Source: an uncultured Clostridia bacterium
GTDB lineage: Bacteria; Bacillota; Clostridia; Peptostreptococcales; Anaerovoracaceae
NCBI GenBank assembly: GCA_937900415.1
Contig: CALCEY010000018.1
Span: forward strand, 1-64,000
DNA: 64,000 nucleotides
Direction of reading: 5' to 3'
The notes under the pieces are model-generated. The model made no database searches, was not told where the DNA came from, and saw only the letters and a list, made by a program, of their open reading frames with translations. Position numbers and translations under genes: made by a program. Below are positions 8,402 to 16,414 of the stretch, piece by piece (within the stretch, counting starts at the first letter, position 1; each line of letters opens with the position of its first letter).

Positions 8402-9757
8402 ATGCTTGATTTGCTGATTTCAGGAGGAACATATCCCGATTTTTCGCTGAAGAAAATTGTGAAGGCTAATATCGGTATCTAAAAGGGGAAGATTGCTTTT
8501 ATCGGGAATGAAATGCCGCAGAGCAGGGAGAGCCTTGATGCGGAAGGAATGGTGGTATCTCCGGGATTTATAGATATTCATATGCATGAAGAGGATTTTC
8601 TTTTAGAAGTAGAAAAATACGTAATAGCGGAGATGATGCTGAAAATGGGCGTAACTACCGCTGTCGGGGGTAACTGTGGAATACAGAGGCAAAAGGTAGA
8701 AAAATTCAGGGAAGTGATAGAAAAGTTGGGCGGAAGCCCGATCAATTATATGCTTATAACCGGCTACAATCAGAAACGATATGATTTAAGTGTTCAGCGA
8801 TTTGAAAAAATTTCAAGCTGGCAGCAGTGCAGCATAATGAGAGCCATTGAGAAAGAACTGGAAGCGGGAGTCTGCGGTATATCCTTTGGCATAGAGTATG
8901 ATCCAGGAATAAGCGCTGAAGAAATGATTGAAACTCTGAAAGCTTTTAAGATAGATAGTCTGCTGGCAGCTGCCCATTACAGAACAAGCTGTATCGAAAA
9001 TATTGATTCAATAGAAGAAATGGTAAATATAGCCGATAAAACATCTGTAAAATTTCAGGTATCTCATTTGTCAAGCTGTTCGGCAATGGGAAAAATGAAA
9101 GAATCTCTGGAACTGATAAGGAAAGAGGCATTAAAAAATTCGAAGCTTGATTTTGACACGTATCCATATAATGCGTTTTCAACCATGCTGGGCAGTCAAG
9201 TCTTTGAACCCGGCTGTCTTGAACGCTGGAAAAAGGATTACGACTGTATTCTTCTGACGGATGAGCCGTATAAAAATATGCGCTGTGATGAAAACCTGTT
9301 CAGAGAGGCCAGAGAACGATATCCCGATATGCTTGCCGTAGTTTTTGCCATGAACGAAAGCGAGATAAGAGAAGCGATAACCTGCGATGCAGGTATGATA
9401 GCCAGCGATGGAATAATCAGCGGGGGAAGAGGGCATCCGAGAGCGGCCGGTACATTTCCGAGGATTTTGGGAAAGTATGTCAGAGAAGAGAAAGCGATTG
9501 GTCTTATTGACGCTCTGGAGAAGATGACGATAAAGCCCGCGGACAGATTGTGCCTTAAAGGGAAAGGACGTATAAAAACAGGCTGCGACGCTGATATAGT
9601 CATATTCGACCCTGGCAAAATAGCAGAGGCTGCCGATTTTACCAATCTGACGCCGTGGCCGGAGGGGATAAAGTATGTATTTATCGACGGCGTTAAGGCT
9701 ATCGAAAATAAGAGATTGATAAACGGAAGATTGGGCAGATTTATAAAAGGAGCATAG
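8402..9757 (+). pseudogene. N-acyl-D-amino-acid deacylase gene interrupted by an in-frame TAA
   Basis: An ATG with AGGAG at good spacing opens a frame reading MLDLLISGGTYPDF, the usual start of the family. It stops at TAA (8480-8482) after NIGI, exactly where homologs continue with a Lys/Glu before GKIAFIG. The same frame then runs open for 425 codons. It keeps the metal-binding DIHMHEED, VGGNCGIQ, SHLSS, ASDGIISGGRGHPRAAGTFPR and C-terminal TGCDADIVIFDP motifs. One base change explains the break. Either the gene is dead, or a shorter product starts at ATG 8513 lacking the N-terminal strands, or the base is a sequence error. The family hydrolyses N-acyl-D-amino acids with zinc. Confidence 0.8.
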
Positions 9758-9813
9758 GACGATTTTAAAGATGAGAGGATGACTGGACAGACAAAGAAAC
9801 CGGTTACAAAGCA

Positions 9814-9849
9814 AGACGGCTCAAAAGCTTTAGACTTTTTGAGCCGTCT
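9814..9849. terminator. Bidirectional terminator between the deacylase gene and selD
   Basis: A perfect stem AGACGGCTCAAAA / TTTTTGAGCCGTCT lies between convergent genes. A-rich and T-rich flanks allow use from both sides. Confidence 0.85.
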
Positions 9850-9906
9850 CAAAAACATTTCGTTTATATATTTTGCCGCGCTGAGTCAGAGAACTGTCTT
9901 TTTCAG

Positions 9907-10941
9907 TTACTTTATAACTACGGTTTTGCCGGAGAACTTTTCCACATAACCGATTATCTCTGCGGTCGGTATCCGGTCCTTGAGAACAGATATAAGCTTA
10001 AGAGCCTCTTTCTCAGGCAGGGATATTAAAAGTCCGCCTGAAGTCTGGGGGTCAAACATCACGTCGGACATCGCAAGAGGAACACTTTCGGCGAATCCTG
10101 CGCTGCAGCCTGTCCATCTACGGTTGTTATACGCGCCTTTTGGAACTATTCCCATCTCTGCCATTTCGCAGGCCTGCGGCAGCACGGGTACCCTTGAGCT
10201 TTCTATAGTTATGCTCATGCCGCTTCCTTCGGCCATTTCACCGGCATGTCCTATGAGACCGAAACCTGTAATATCGGTACAGCTGTTTACCGGGAATTTT
10301 TCCATCGCCAAAGCGGCATCCTTGTTGAGGGCGGCCATCGACTCTATCAGAGCCTTTTCCGTATCGGAGGAAATCAAATCCGCTTTAATTGCGGTATTGA
10401 GAATACCCGTCCCTATAGCTTTGGTAAGTATTAAAAGGTCTCCTTCTTTTATCGTATTGTTTTTAAGAATTTTTTTAGGATGAACAAAGCCGCTGACGCA
10501 TAAACCGTATTTTGGCTCATTGTCTTTTATTGTGTGTCCTCCGCATATTATCGTATCGGCCTCGCGGCATTTGGAATAGCCTCCCTGGAGGACCTCTAAA
10601 AGAATTTTTTTATCAAGATCTTCAGGCATGCAGAGTACATTCATAGCCAGCTTAGGCCGTCCTCCCATCGCATATACGTCGCTTAATGAATTAGCTGCGG
10701 CTATTTGACCGTAGCTATAAGGATCGTCGACTACGGGCGGAAATATGTCTACGGTTTGAATGAGGGCAGTGTTTTCATCTATTTTGTAAACTGCTGCGTC
10801 GTCGCTGGTATCAAATCCGACGAGCAAATTATCATCGTGGAATTTAGGTAATTGACGCAAAACTTGCGCCAGAGCGTCAGGCTCTACTTTTGCTGCTCAG
10901 CCTCCGTTTTGTGTTAAATTTGTAAGCTTGATTTCTGACAT
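9907..10941 (-). CDS. selD: Selenide, water dikinase (SelD), a selenoprotein with Sec at position 15
   Basis: SelD makes selenophosphate from selenide and ATP, the selenium donor for tRNA-Sec. The 344-residue protein starts at an ATG preceded by GGAG and reads through an in-frame UGA (10899-10897) in the context NGGUAAK. Family members have the catalytic Cys or Sec at exactly this place. Downstream are FDTSDDAAVY, CGGHTIKD, DITGFGLIGHA and DPQTSGGLL. A small hairpin of bacterial SECIS type follows the UGA. A frame starting at the next ATG would lose the catalytic residue and is wrong. The gene is divergent from grdX and stands at the edge of the glycine reductase island, which supplies its main demand. 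Confidence 0.96.
10871..10885 (-). promoter_or_regulatory. SECIS-like hairpin of selD
   Basis: On the minus strand AGAGC-CTGAC-GCTCT begins 14 bases after the first base of the Sec UGA, a distance used by bacterial SECIS elements that bind SelB. Confidence 0.6.
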
Positions 10942-11344
10942 TTTTGACTCCTTAATAAAATTTTTCAGTTAAGTACCGGGTTTATATCCCGGATTATTAG
11001 AATTACTTTAGCGTTGTATTTTCTTGGTTGGCGCGGCTTTATGTTTTCGTTTAGGCATTGCCAAGAAACTGCCGCGGCGTTGTCAGGGAGATTTTGACAT
11101 TCTGAACTACGCAAGCTGCTGAAGTCATGAATATTTGAGCTACGCAAGCTGCTGAAACTATGAAACGCTCAGCCCATGAATCATTAAAACTCGCAGCCCT
11201 TAAGGCTGGTGTCTCACAGGCTTTTTAAAAGCACCTAACAATGGATTTGATATGTTATCAATGTAATAATTATACCTTTATTTTACGGTTATTACAAATA
11301 GAAAAAGTTGAAATAAAAGGTACGCCTAAAGATTAAGCTTATAC
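10942..11344. other. Gene-free divergent region between selD and grdX
   Basis: No gene was recognised. It contains a CCGGG/CCCGG hairpin (10977-10993), a 21-base near-perfect direct repeat (11103-11123 and 11136-11156; core CTACGCAAGCTGCTGAA) and an AGCC-CTTAA-GGCT hairpin near 11200. The selD promoter must lie here, but no clear -35/-10 pair was identified. Confidence 0.4.
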
Positions 11345-11373
11345 TTGACAGTTTTTTGTCGTTAGTATAAATT
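11345..11373 (+). promoter_or_regulatory. Sigma-A-type promoter of grdX, apparently giving a leaderless mRNA
   Basis: TTGACA (11345-11350) is followed by overlapping -10 candidates TATAAA (11366-11371) or TAAATT (11368-11373, 17-base spacer). Either predicts a start at about 11378-11381, on top of the grdX ATG. A TTGTCG half-site, also found in the grd upstream palindromes, lies at 11356-11361 between -35 and -10. Confidence 0.55.
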
Positions 11374-11379
11374 ATAGAT

Positions 11380-11763
11380 ATGAAAGCATTGATAATTACC
11401 AACAATCCAAAAGTTAATATTGAATTGAAAGATATGGAAAATATTGAGTTTCACCCGGAGGCAGATCAGGAGGAAATACTTAAAATTGCAAGAGACTATA
11501 TACACCTCGGAGCGAAGCTCATAATGCATCCGATGATGGGCAGGATAAAGCCTCATGAGACGCCTTACAAATCGGTATTTCTGGAAAAAATAGAGGGAGA
11601 TACGGATGCTGACAGCGTTATAATTATAGAGGACAGCATCGCAGAGACCAGAAAGCTTATAGAGCACACTTATCAGAAGAAATATGACGAACAGCTGTTG
11701 CCGGATTTGCAGTACATTGATTTGCTGCTGCTCAAAAGCGGTATTGAAGAATACAGGAGATAA
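11380..11763 (+). CDS. grdX: GrdX, conserved accessory protein of glycine reductase loci
   Basis: The 127-residue cytosolic protein starts MKALIITNNPKV, the characteristic beginning of GrdX proteins. It also carries GAKLIMHPMMGRIKPHETPYKSV, a strongly conserved family segment. GrdX has no established biochemical role but is found almost only in grd operons. The ATG has no ribosome binding site, and the predicted transcription start falls at the ATG, so translation may be leaderless. The gene ends 2 bases before the sigma-54 activator gene, whose ribosome site lies inside the grdX end, so the two are cotranscribed. Confidence 0.88.
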   Translation: MKALIITNNPKVNIELKDMENIEFHPEADQEEILKIARDYIHLGAKLIMHPMMGRIKPHETPYKSVFLEKIEGDTDADSVIIIEDSIAETRKLIEHTYQKKYDEQLLPDLQYIDLLLLKSGIEEYRR

Positions 11764-11765
11764 TC

Positions 11766-13205
11766 ATGACGACGAAAAAAGACTTGATGCTCAAAAATGT
11801 GGACCATATACTTCTTGTCAACAAAGATTATGAAATCGTATATAATTCCCGTTTCGACCCTGCCATAGGCAATAAGCCGGATATGCAAGGGTATAAGAAT
11901 TTCTTCGAGATGTATCCTTCGCTTGGCAAAAATAACAGCTCAATAGTAAAGACCATGTCTACCGGCACGGGGATTTTCAAAGACGCTCAGGAATTCGTAG
12001 ACATTAACGGAAATGTTTATGTAACGCAGAACGTTACCATTCCCATATTCAGAGAGGGACAAATAGTGGGAACGGTTGAGCTTACAAAAGACCTTACTAC
12101 CGTCGGAGACGCTCAAGGGAAAAAAGATTATCTCAGCAACTTCTCAAAAGAAAGCAGCTTCAATCCGAACATGGACAATAATGAGAACATAAGCTTCGAC
12201 GATATACTTACCATTGATGAAGAAATGCTCAATGCAATAGAAAGGGCGAAGATTTTCGCAATGAATCAGAATCCGACTCTGATTTACGGGGAAACAGGAA
12301 CTGGAAAAGAACTGTTCGCCCAGTCCATAATAAATTATGCAGCCAATCCAAAACAGAAGATAATTATACAAAACTGTGCCGCAGTACCTGAAAATCTTAT
12401 TGAATCCATTCTGTTCGGCACAACGCGGGGGTCATATACCGGAGCGGAGAACAGAAAGGGGCTGTTTGAAGAGGCAGACGGAGGAATTTTTTTCCTCGAC
12501 GAGCTAAACGCCTTGCCTTATCACGTTCAGGGCAAGCTGCTCAGAGTGGTTCAGGAAGGAACCTTCCGTCCGATAGGAGCAAGTAAGGAAAAAAAGGTAA
12601 ACGTAAAGATAGTAGCGGCTATGAATATAGACCCGATGGAGGCAATTGAAAAAAATATACTCAGAAAAGACTTGTTTTACCGGCTTTCCGGAAACATGAT
12701 ATACCTGCCGCCGCTCAGAGAAAGAAAAGACGACATTGAATATCTCATAGACAACTATATAGATTATTTCAATGATGTTTACGGAAAGAATGTATGTGGT
12801 ATATCGGAGGAGCTGAGAAGCTTTTTCCTCGACTATAAATGGGAAGGAAACGTTCGTGAACTCAGGCATGTCATAGAGGCCATGGTCAGCATGACCAGGG
12901 GTGAAATTTTACAGTACAGCGAGCTGCCTCTGTATCTTAATGAAAAGCATAAAGGCGCCGGAACGTCGGGGAAAAGGTCTGGCAGCAGTGTTTCCGGCAA
13001 GGAGAAGGACAACATAGTAATAGATTTGGACAGAGACAGCTGCGATTTGAGAAGTACCGTGGAGAAGGTTGAAAGAGACCTTATCATAGGCGTGTTGAAG
13101 CGTACAAAAGGAAACAAAACCAAGGCGGGTGAAATCCTGGGAATTCCGAGACAAACTCTTAAATATAAGATGGGAAAGCTCGGTATAGAGGACATAGAAA
13201 AATAG
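11766..13205 (+). CDS. Sigma-54-dependent activator (PAS-AAA+-HTH), likely regulator of grd genes
   Basis: The 479-residue protein has an N-terminal PAS-like sensor (VDHILLVNKDYEIVYNS), then an AAA+ sigma-54 activation domain and a Fis-type HTH at the C terminus (NKTKAGEILGIPRQTLKYKM). The Walker A motif is GETGTGKE at 175-182. The sigma-54 contact loop is GSYTGA at 222-227 instead of GAFTGA. FFLDELNALP follows, then the arginine-rich LPPLRERKDDIEYL. No phosphoacceptor receiver is present, so a small ligand or protein contact through the PAS domain is likely. It lies directly before the sigma-54 promoter of grdE. A close paralog starts at 20716. Confidence 0.92.
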   Translation: MTTKKDLMLKNVDHILLVNKDYEIVYNSRFDPAIGNKPDMQGYKNFFEMYPSLGKNNSSIVKTMSTGTGIFKDAQEFVDINGNVYVTQNVTIPIFREGQIVGTVELTKDLTTVGDAQGKKDYLSNFSKESSFNPNMDNNENISFDDILTIDEEMLNAIERAKIFAMNQNPTLIYGETGTGKELFAQSIINYAANPKQKIIIQNCAAVPENLIESILFGTTRGSYTGAENRKGLFEEADGGIFFLDELNALPYHVQGKLLRVVQEGTFRPIGASKEKKVNVKIVAAMNIDPMEAIEKNILRKDLFYRLSGNMIYLPPLRERKDDIEYLIDNYIDYFNDVYGKNVCGISEELRSFFLDYKWEGNVRELRHVIEAMVSMTRGEILQYSELPLYLNEKHKGAGTSGKRSGSSVSGKEKDNIVIDLDRDSCDLRSTVEKVERDLIIGVLKRTKGNKTKAGEILGIPRQTLKYKMGKLGIEDIEK

Positions 13206-13220
13206 TAAAGACGTCAATAA

Positions 13221-13240
13221 TTTGTCGCAAAAACGACAAA
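13221..13240. promoter_or_regulatory. Upstream activator palindrome 1 of grdE
   Basis: A perfect inverted repeat TTTGTCG-CAAAAA-CGACAAA. Its centre is about 122 bases before the -12 element. The same CGACAA/TTGTCG half-sites occur upstream of grdA. Confidence 0.7.
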
Positions 13241-13263
13241 AAATTATCGAAAAAATGACTTTA

Positions 13264-13291
13264 ATGTTAAGTTGTATTTACAAATTAACAT
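13264..13291. promoter_or_regulatory. 28-base near-perfect AT-rich palindrome
   Basis: Outer arms ATGTTAA/TTAACAT and inner arms TTGTA/TACAA have one mismatched pair between them. It lies between the two activator palindromes and could be a third protein site or a hairpin ending the upstream transcript. Confidence 0.5.
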
Positions 13292-13292
13292 A

Positions 13293-13312
13293 TTCGTTGA
13301 AAATTCAACGAA
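13293..13312. promoter_or_regulatory. Upstream activator palindrome 2 of grdE
   Basis: A perfect inverted repeat TTCGTTGAA-AA-TTCAACGAA with core GTTGA-N4-TCAAC, the same core as at 25544-25557 before grdA. Its centre is 50 bases before the -12 GC. Confidence 0.7.
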
Positions 13313-13337
13313 AAAAATTATTAAACATCACAGAATT

Positions 13338-13354
13338 CTGGCATGAATTTTGCT
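13338..13354 (+). promoter_or_regulatory. Sigma-54 promoter of grdE-grdB
   Basis: CTGGCATGAATTTTGCT matches the -24/-12 consensus, with GG at 13340-13341 and GC at 13352-13353, exactly 10 bases between them. Transcription should start near 13365. Confidence 0.92.
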
Positions 13355-13419
13355 ATATTTAATAATGTACCACAAAGCATTAATACCACACACAAAAAAG
13401 CAAGAAAGGAAAACTCAAA

Positions 13420-14706
13420 ATGAATTTGGAACTAAGAAAAATCGCGATTAAAGACATCCAATTCAGCGAAGAAGAGAAAATCGTAGACGGTTGCCTCTAT
13501 GTAGACCCGAAAAAGCTTGAGGAATTAGTTCTGGAAGACAGTAGAGTAAAGAGCGTTTCATTTGACATTGCAAGACCTGGTGAATCTGTAAGAATAGTTC
13601 CTGTAAAGGATGTAATCGAGCCGAGAGCAAAGCTTGAAGGCGGAGAAGTATTCCCTGGACTGTTCCATGAAGACATGCAGGAAGCTGGAAGCGGAATTAC
13701 CTACGCTCTGACAGGATGCGCCGTTACTTCCACAGGACCGATCGTAGGCTTCCAGGAGGGAGTTATCGACATGTCCGGTCCTATGACGGATTACACAATT
13801 TATTCACAACTCAATCATCTGGTAATGGTTATCGAAAAACAGGATAACGTTGACCAGCATGACCATGAAACAGTAGTTAGACTTGCAGGAATCAAAGTCG
13901 CTAACTACGTAGGAAAGATCGGATTCGGCTGCGAAGATTACGTTGCTGAAAATTATGAATGGAAATCTATCGGAGAAAAATACGCTGAGTATCCGGGCCT
14001 GCCAAAGGTAGTATACGTATACAACTGCATGGCTCAGGGTCTGCTTCATGATACTTATTTCTACGGAAGAGATACAAAGGTTATGGTGCCTACCATGGTT
14101 ACTCCTCTTGAGGTTATGGATGGAGCCATCATTTCCGGAAACTGCGTATCCCCTGGATCAAAAACTACTACTTACATGCATCAGAACAATGCTGTAATAG
14201 ACGAGCTTTTGAAAGTACACGGAAAAGAAATCAACTTTATGGGTATCGTTCTCAATCCTCTGATGACGACGCTCAAAGAAAAATTCAGAGATAGAATGCT
14301 TACGGTAAGACAAGTTAAGATGCTCGGCGCTGATGGAGCTATCATTTCACAGGAAGGATTCGGAAATCCTACAACTGACCTGATGATAGTTTGTCAGGAG
14401 CTGGAGAACAACGGAATCAAGACCGTAATCATCACTAACGAAGACGCCGGTACAGATGGAATGAGCGAGCCTCTTCCTGACAGCGTGCAGGAAGCTAACG
14501 CCATCGTTTCAACCGGTAACTCAAACGCTACGGTAATGCTGCCTGCTATGGAAAAGACTATCGGAAACCTGAAGGAGGTTGAGAGAGTCTGTGGCGGTAA
14601 CGTTACTTCAATTCAGGAAGACGGACGTCTGCTTCTGGAAATTCACGGCATCATGGGAAGCCACAACCTTCAGGGCAACACCAAAGTAGGCGCGGTTACT
14701 ATATAG
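13420..14706 (+). CDS. grdE: Glycine reductase component B, alpha/beta proprotein (GrdE)
   Basis: GrdE is the substrate-binding part of component B. It is made as a proprotein that cleaves itself to give two chains, one carrying a pyruvoyl group that forms a Schiff base with glycine. The 428-residue sequence has the cleavage region ISGNCVSPGSK with cysteine at residue 242, matching the known processing site of GrdE. The start follows AAAGGA. It is the first gene of a sigma-54-driven operon with grdB (22-base gap). Length and sequence fit the GrdE family over the whole protein. Confidence 0.96.
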   Translation: MNLELRKIAIKDIQFSEEEKIVDGCLYVDPKKLEELVLEDSRVKSVSFDIARPGESVRIVPVKDVIEPRAKLEGGEVFPGLFHEDMQEAGSGITYALTGCAVTSTGPIVGFQEGVIDMSGPMTDYTIYSQLNHLVMVIEKQDNVDQHDHETVVRLAGIKVANYVGKIGFGCEDYVAENYEWKSIGEKYAEYPGLPKVVYVYNCMAQGLLHDTYFYGRDTKVMVPTMVTPLEVMDGAIISGNCVSPGSKTTTYMHQNNAVIDELLKVHGKEINFMGIVLNPLMTTLKEKFRDRMLTVRQVKMLGADGAIISQEGFGNPTTDLMIVCQELENNGIKTVIITNEDAGTDGMSEPLPDSVQEANAIVSTGNSNATVMLPAMEKTIGNLKEVERVCGGNVTSIQEDGRLLLEIHGIMGSHNLQGNTKVGAVTI

Positions 14707-14728
14707 CTTTAGAGAAAGGAGAACTGAA

Positions 14729-16000
14729 ATGAAAAGAATTTTGTTTTACACTAACCAATTTTTTGGACAAATCGGTGGAGAAGAATTCGCATACACAGAG
14801 CCTTTCGTAGAAGCTGGTACTCGCGGTAACGCCAACGCTTTCGCACCTGCTATCAAAGGCGGAGAAATCGTTGCCACCATCGTTTGCGGCGATAACTACT
14901 TTGTAGAAAACATGGATGTATGTAAGGAATTCATCAAGAAGCAAGTTGAAGAATATAAGCCTGACATTATGATCGCCGGACCTGCCTTCAATGCCGGAAG
15001 ATTTGGTATCGCATGCTGCGAGGTCTGCAAGTTTGTTCAGGGAACTTACGGTATTCCTTCAGTTACAGGACTTTACTGGGAAAACCCAGGCGTAGAAATG
15101 TACAAGGCTGACTGCTATATCATGGAAGTAGGTAAATCGGCAGCTACTATCAGAAAAGCAATTCCGCTTATCACAGGCTTTGTAAACAAGCTGATTTCAG
15201 GTGAAAAGCTGGGCACTCCTAAGCAGGAACACTACTATCCGAAGGGACAGCGTGTCAACGTATTCCACGAGGAAAGAGGCGCTAAGAGAGCAGTCGATAT
15301 GCTGGTTAAGAAGCTCAAGGGCGAGCCTTATGAAACAGAGCTGGAAATTTCCGTATATGAAAAGGTTACTCCTGCGGCTCCTTTAGCCGACCTGTCAAAG
15401 GCCAAGATCGCTCTTTGTACAACAGGCGGTATCGTTCCTATGGGAAACCCAGATCATATCTTCGCTGCTTCGGCTAAATTCTGGAAGAAGTACAGCTTAG
15501 AAGGCATGGACGGCCTTAAGGAAGGCGAATTTGAGTGCGTACACGCCGGTTACGACCCTGTATACGCCAATGCGGATCCTAACCGTGTAGCTCCTTACAG
15601 TGCTCTTAAGAGACTTGAAAAGGAAGGCGTAATCGGTTCCGTATACCCTTATCTTTTAACTACGACAGGAAACTCAACTTCCGTTGCGGACGCTACTAAG
15701 TTTGGTCAGGAAATGGCTGAGGACCTGCTTGCCGCAGGTGTCAACGGCGTAATCCTGACGAGCACCTGAGGAACCTGTACACGTTGCGGTGCAACAATAG
15801 TTAAACAAATTGAAAAAGCAGGCATTCCTGCAGCCCACATCTGTACGGTAACTCCTATATCCAAGACGGTAGGAGCAGCCAGAATTTCAGGTGCGCAAGC
15901 TATACCTTATCCTACGGGAGATCCTAATCTGCCTCCTGCAAAAGAAGAAGCGAGACAGACTGAGATCGTTATGAACGCGCTTGAATTACTGACTAAGTAA
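14729..16000 (+). CDS. grdB: Glycine reductase component B, gamma subunit selenoprotein (GrdB)
   Basis: GrdB carries the selenocysteine that accepts the carboxymethyl group from the glycine Schiff base on GrdE and passes it to GrdA. The 423-residue frame reads through UGA at 15767-15769 (Sec347) in the context TSTUGTCTRCGAT, the UxxCxxC pattern of GrdB. It then continues to a TAA with family-typical VTPISKTVGAARI and PYPTGDPNLP. A SECIS-like hairpin follows the UGA. A reading ending at the UGA would lose 76 conserved residues. AAAGGAG precedes the ATG. A strong terminator follows the gene, ending the grdE-grdB operon. Confidence 0.96.
15783..15795 (+). promoter_or_regulatory. SECIS-like hairpin of grdB
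   Basis: GTTGC-GGT-GCAAC begins 16 bases after the start of the Sec UGA. A short stem with a G-U-containing loop at this distance fits bacterial SECIS elements. Confidence 0.6.
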
Positions 16001-16013
16001 TATAAACATTCAG

Positions 16014-16049
16014 ACGGGACCTGTGCAGTATTGCGGGTCCCGTTTTTTT
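16014..16049 (+). terminator. Terminator of the grdE-grdB operon
   Basis: The stem ACGGGACC / GGGTCCCGT is followed by seven T residues. Confidence 0.9.
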
Positions 16050-16294
16050 CATAATGTACGGATTTAAAAAGTCTGCGCCGTTATAGACGGCGGTTTGTGC
16101 GGGCTGTGCTTGTACGCCTTGTTCACAGGAACTTCTGTATACGGATAGTATGTATGCTCACAGGAGGTTCGACAAAGACGGTTAAATGCAGCATATGGCA
16201 TATGTGATAAAATTTAGTCAAAAAACATATAAAGTTGACGAGACAAAACATGCATATATGTGTTATGATAGAAAAAGGAGATTTTAACTGATAT

Positions 16295-16391
16295 GGGGGT
16301 AGATGGGTGCTGGTGTGCCCTCTGGTCTTCAAAACCAGCGCGAGGGGTTAGGAGCCTCTTGGGTGGGTTCGATTCCCACATACTCCCGCCA
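16295..16391 (+). tRNA. selC: tRNA-Sec (TCA)
   Basis: This 97-base tRNA has anticodon TCA (16329-16331) in a CTTCAAA loop on a perfect CTGGT/ACCAG stem. It has a long variable arm (GAGGGGTTAGGAGCCTCTT), a T arm with GGTTCGATTCC, an extended acceptor stem and encoded GCCA. The extra arm and TCA anticodon identify selenocysteine tRNA. It lies 23 bases before selA. An extended -10 (TGTTATGAT) is seen about 30 bases upstream. Confidence 0.97.
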
Positions 16392-16414
16392 TAAAACAAA
16401 ATAGGGGGAAGAAT

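Noticed and set aside
11103..11156. Two 21-base direct repeats upstream of grdX as a possible mobile element scar or CRISPR-like unit.
   Set aside because: Only two copies, no target duplication, no transposase remnant; too little to assign.
15767..15769. TGA in grdB (and likewise 25809-25811 in grdA and 10899-10897 in selD) as gene-breaking stops.
   Set aside because: All three sit at the known selenocysteine positions of these families with conserved sequence after them, and selA, selB, selC and selD are all present.
16190..16205. Repeated CATATG palindromes before selC as an operator.
   Set aside because: Short, AT-rich and without a second copy at another promoter; not enough to support a site.
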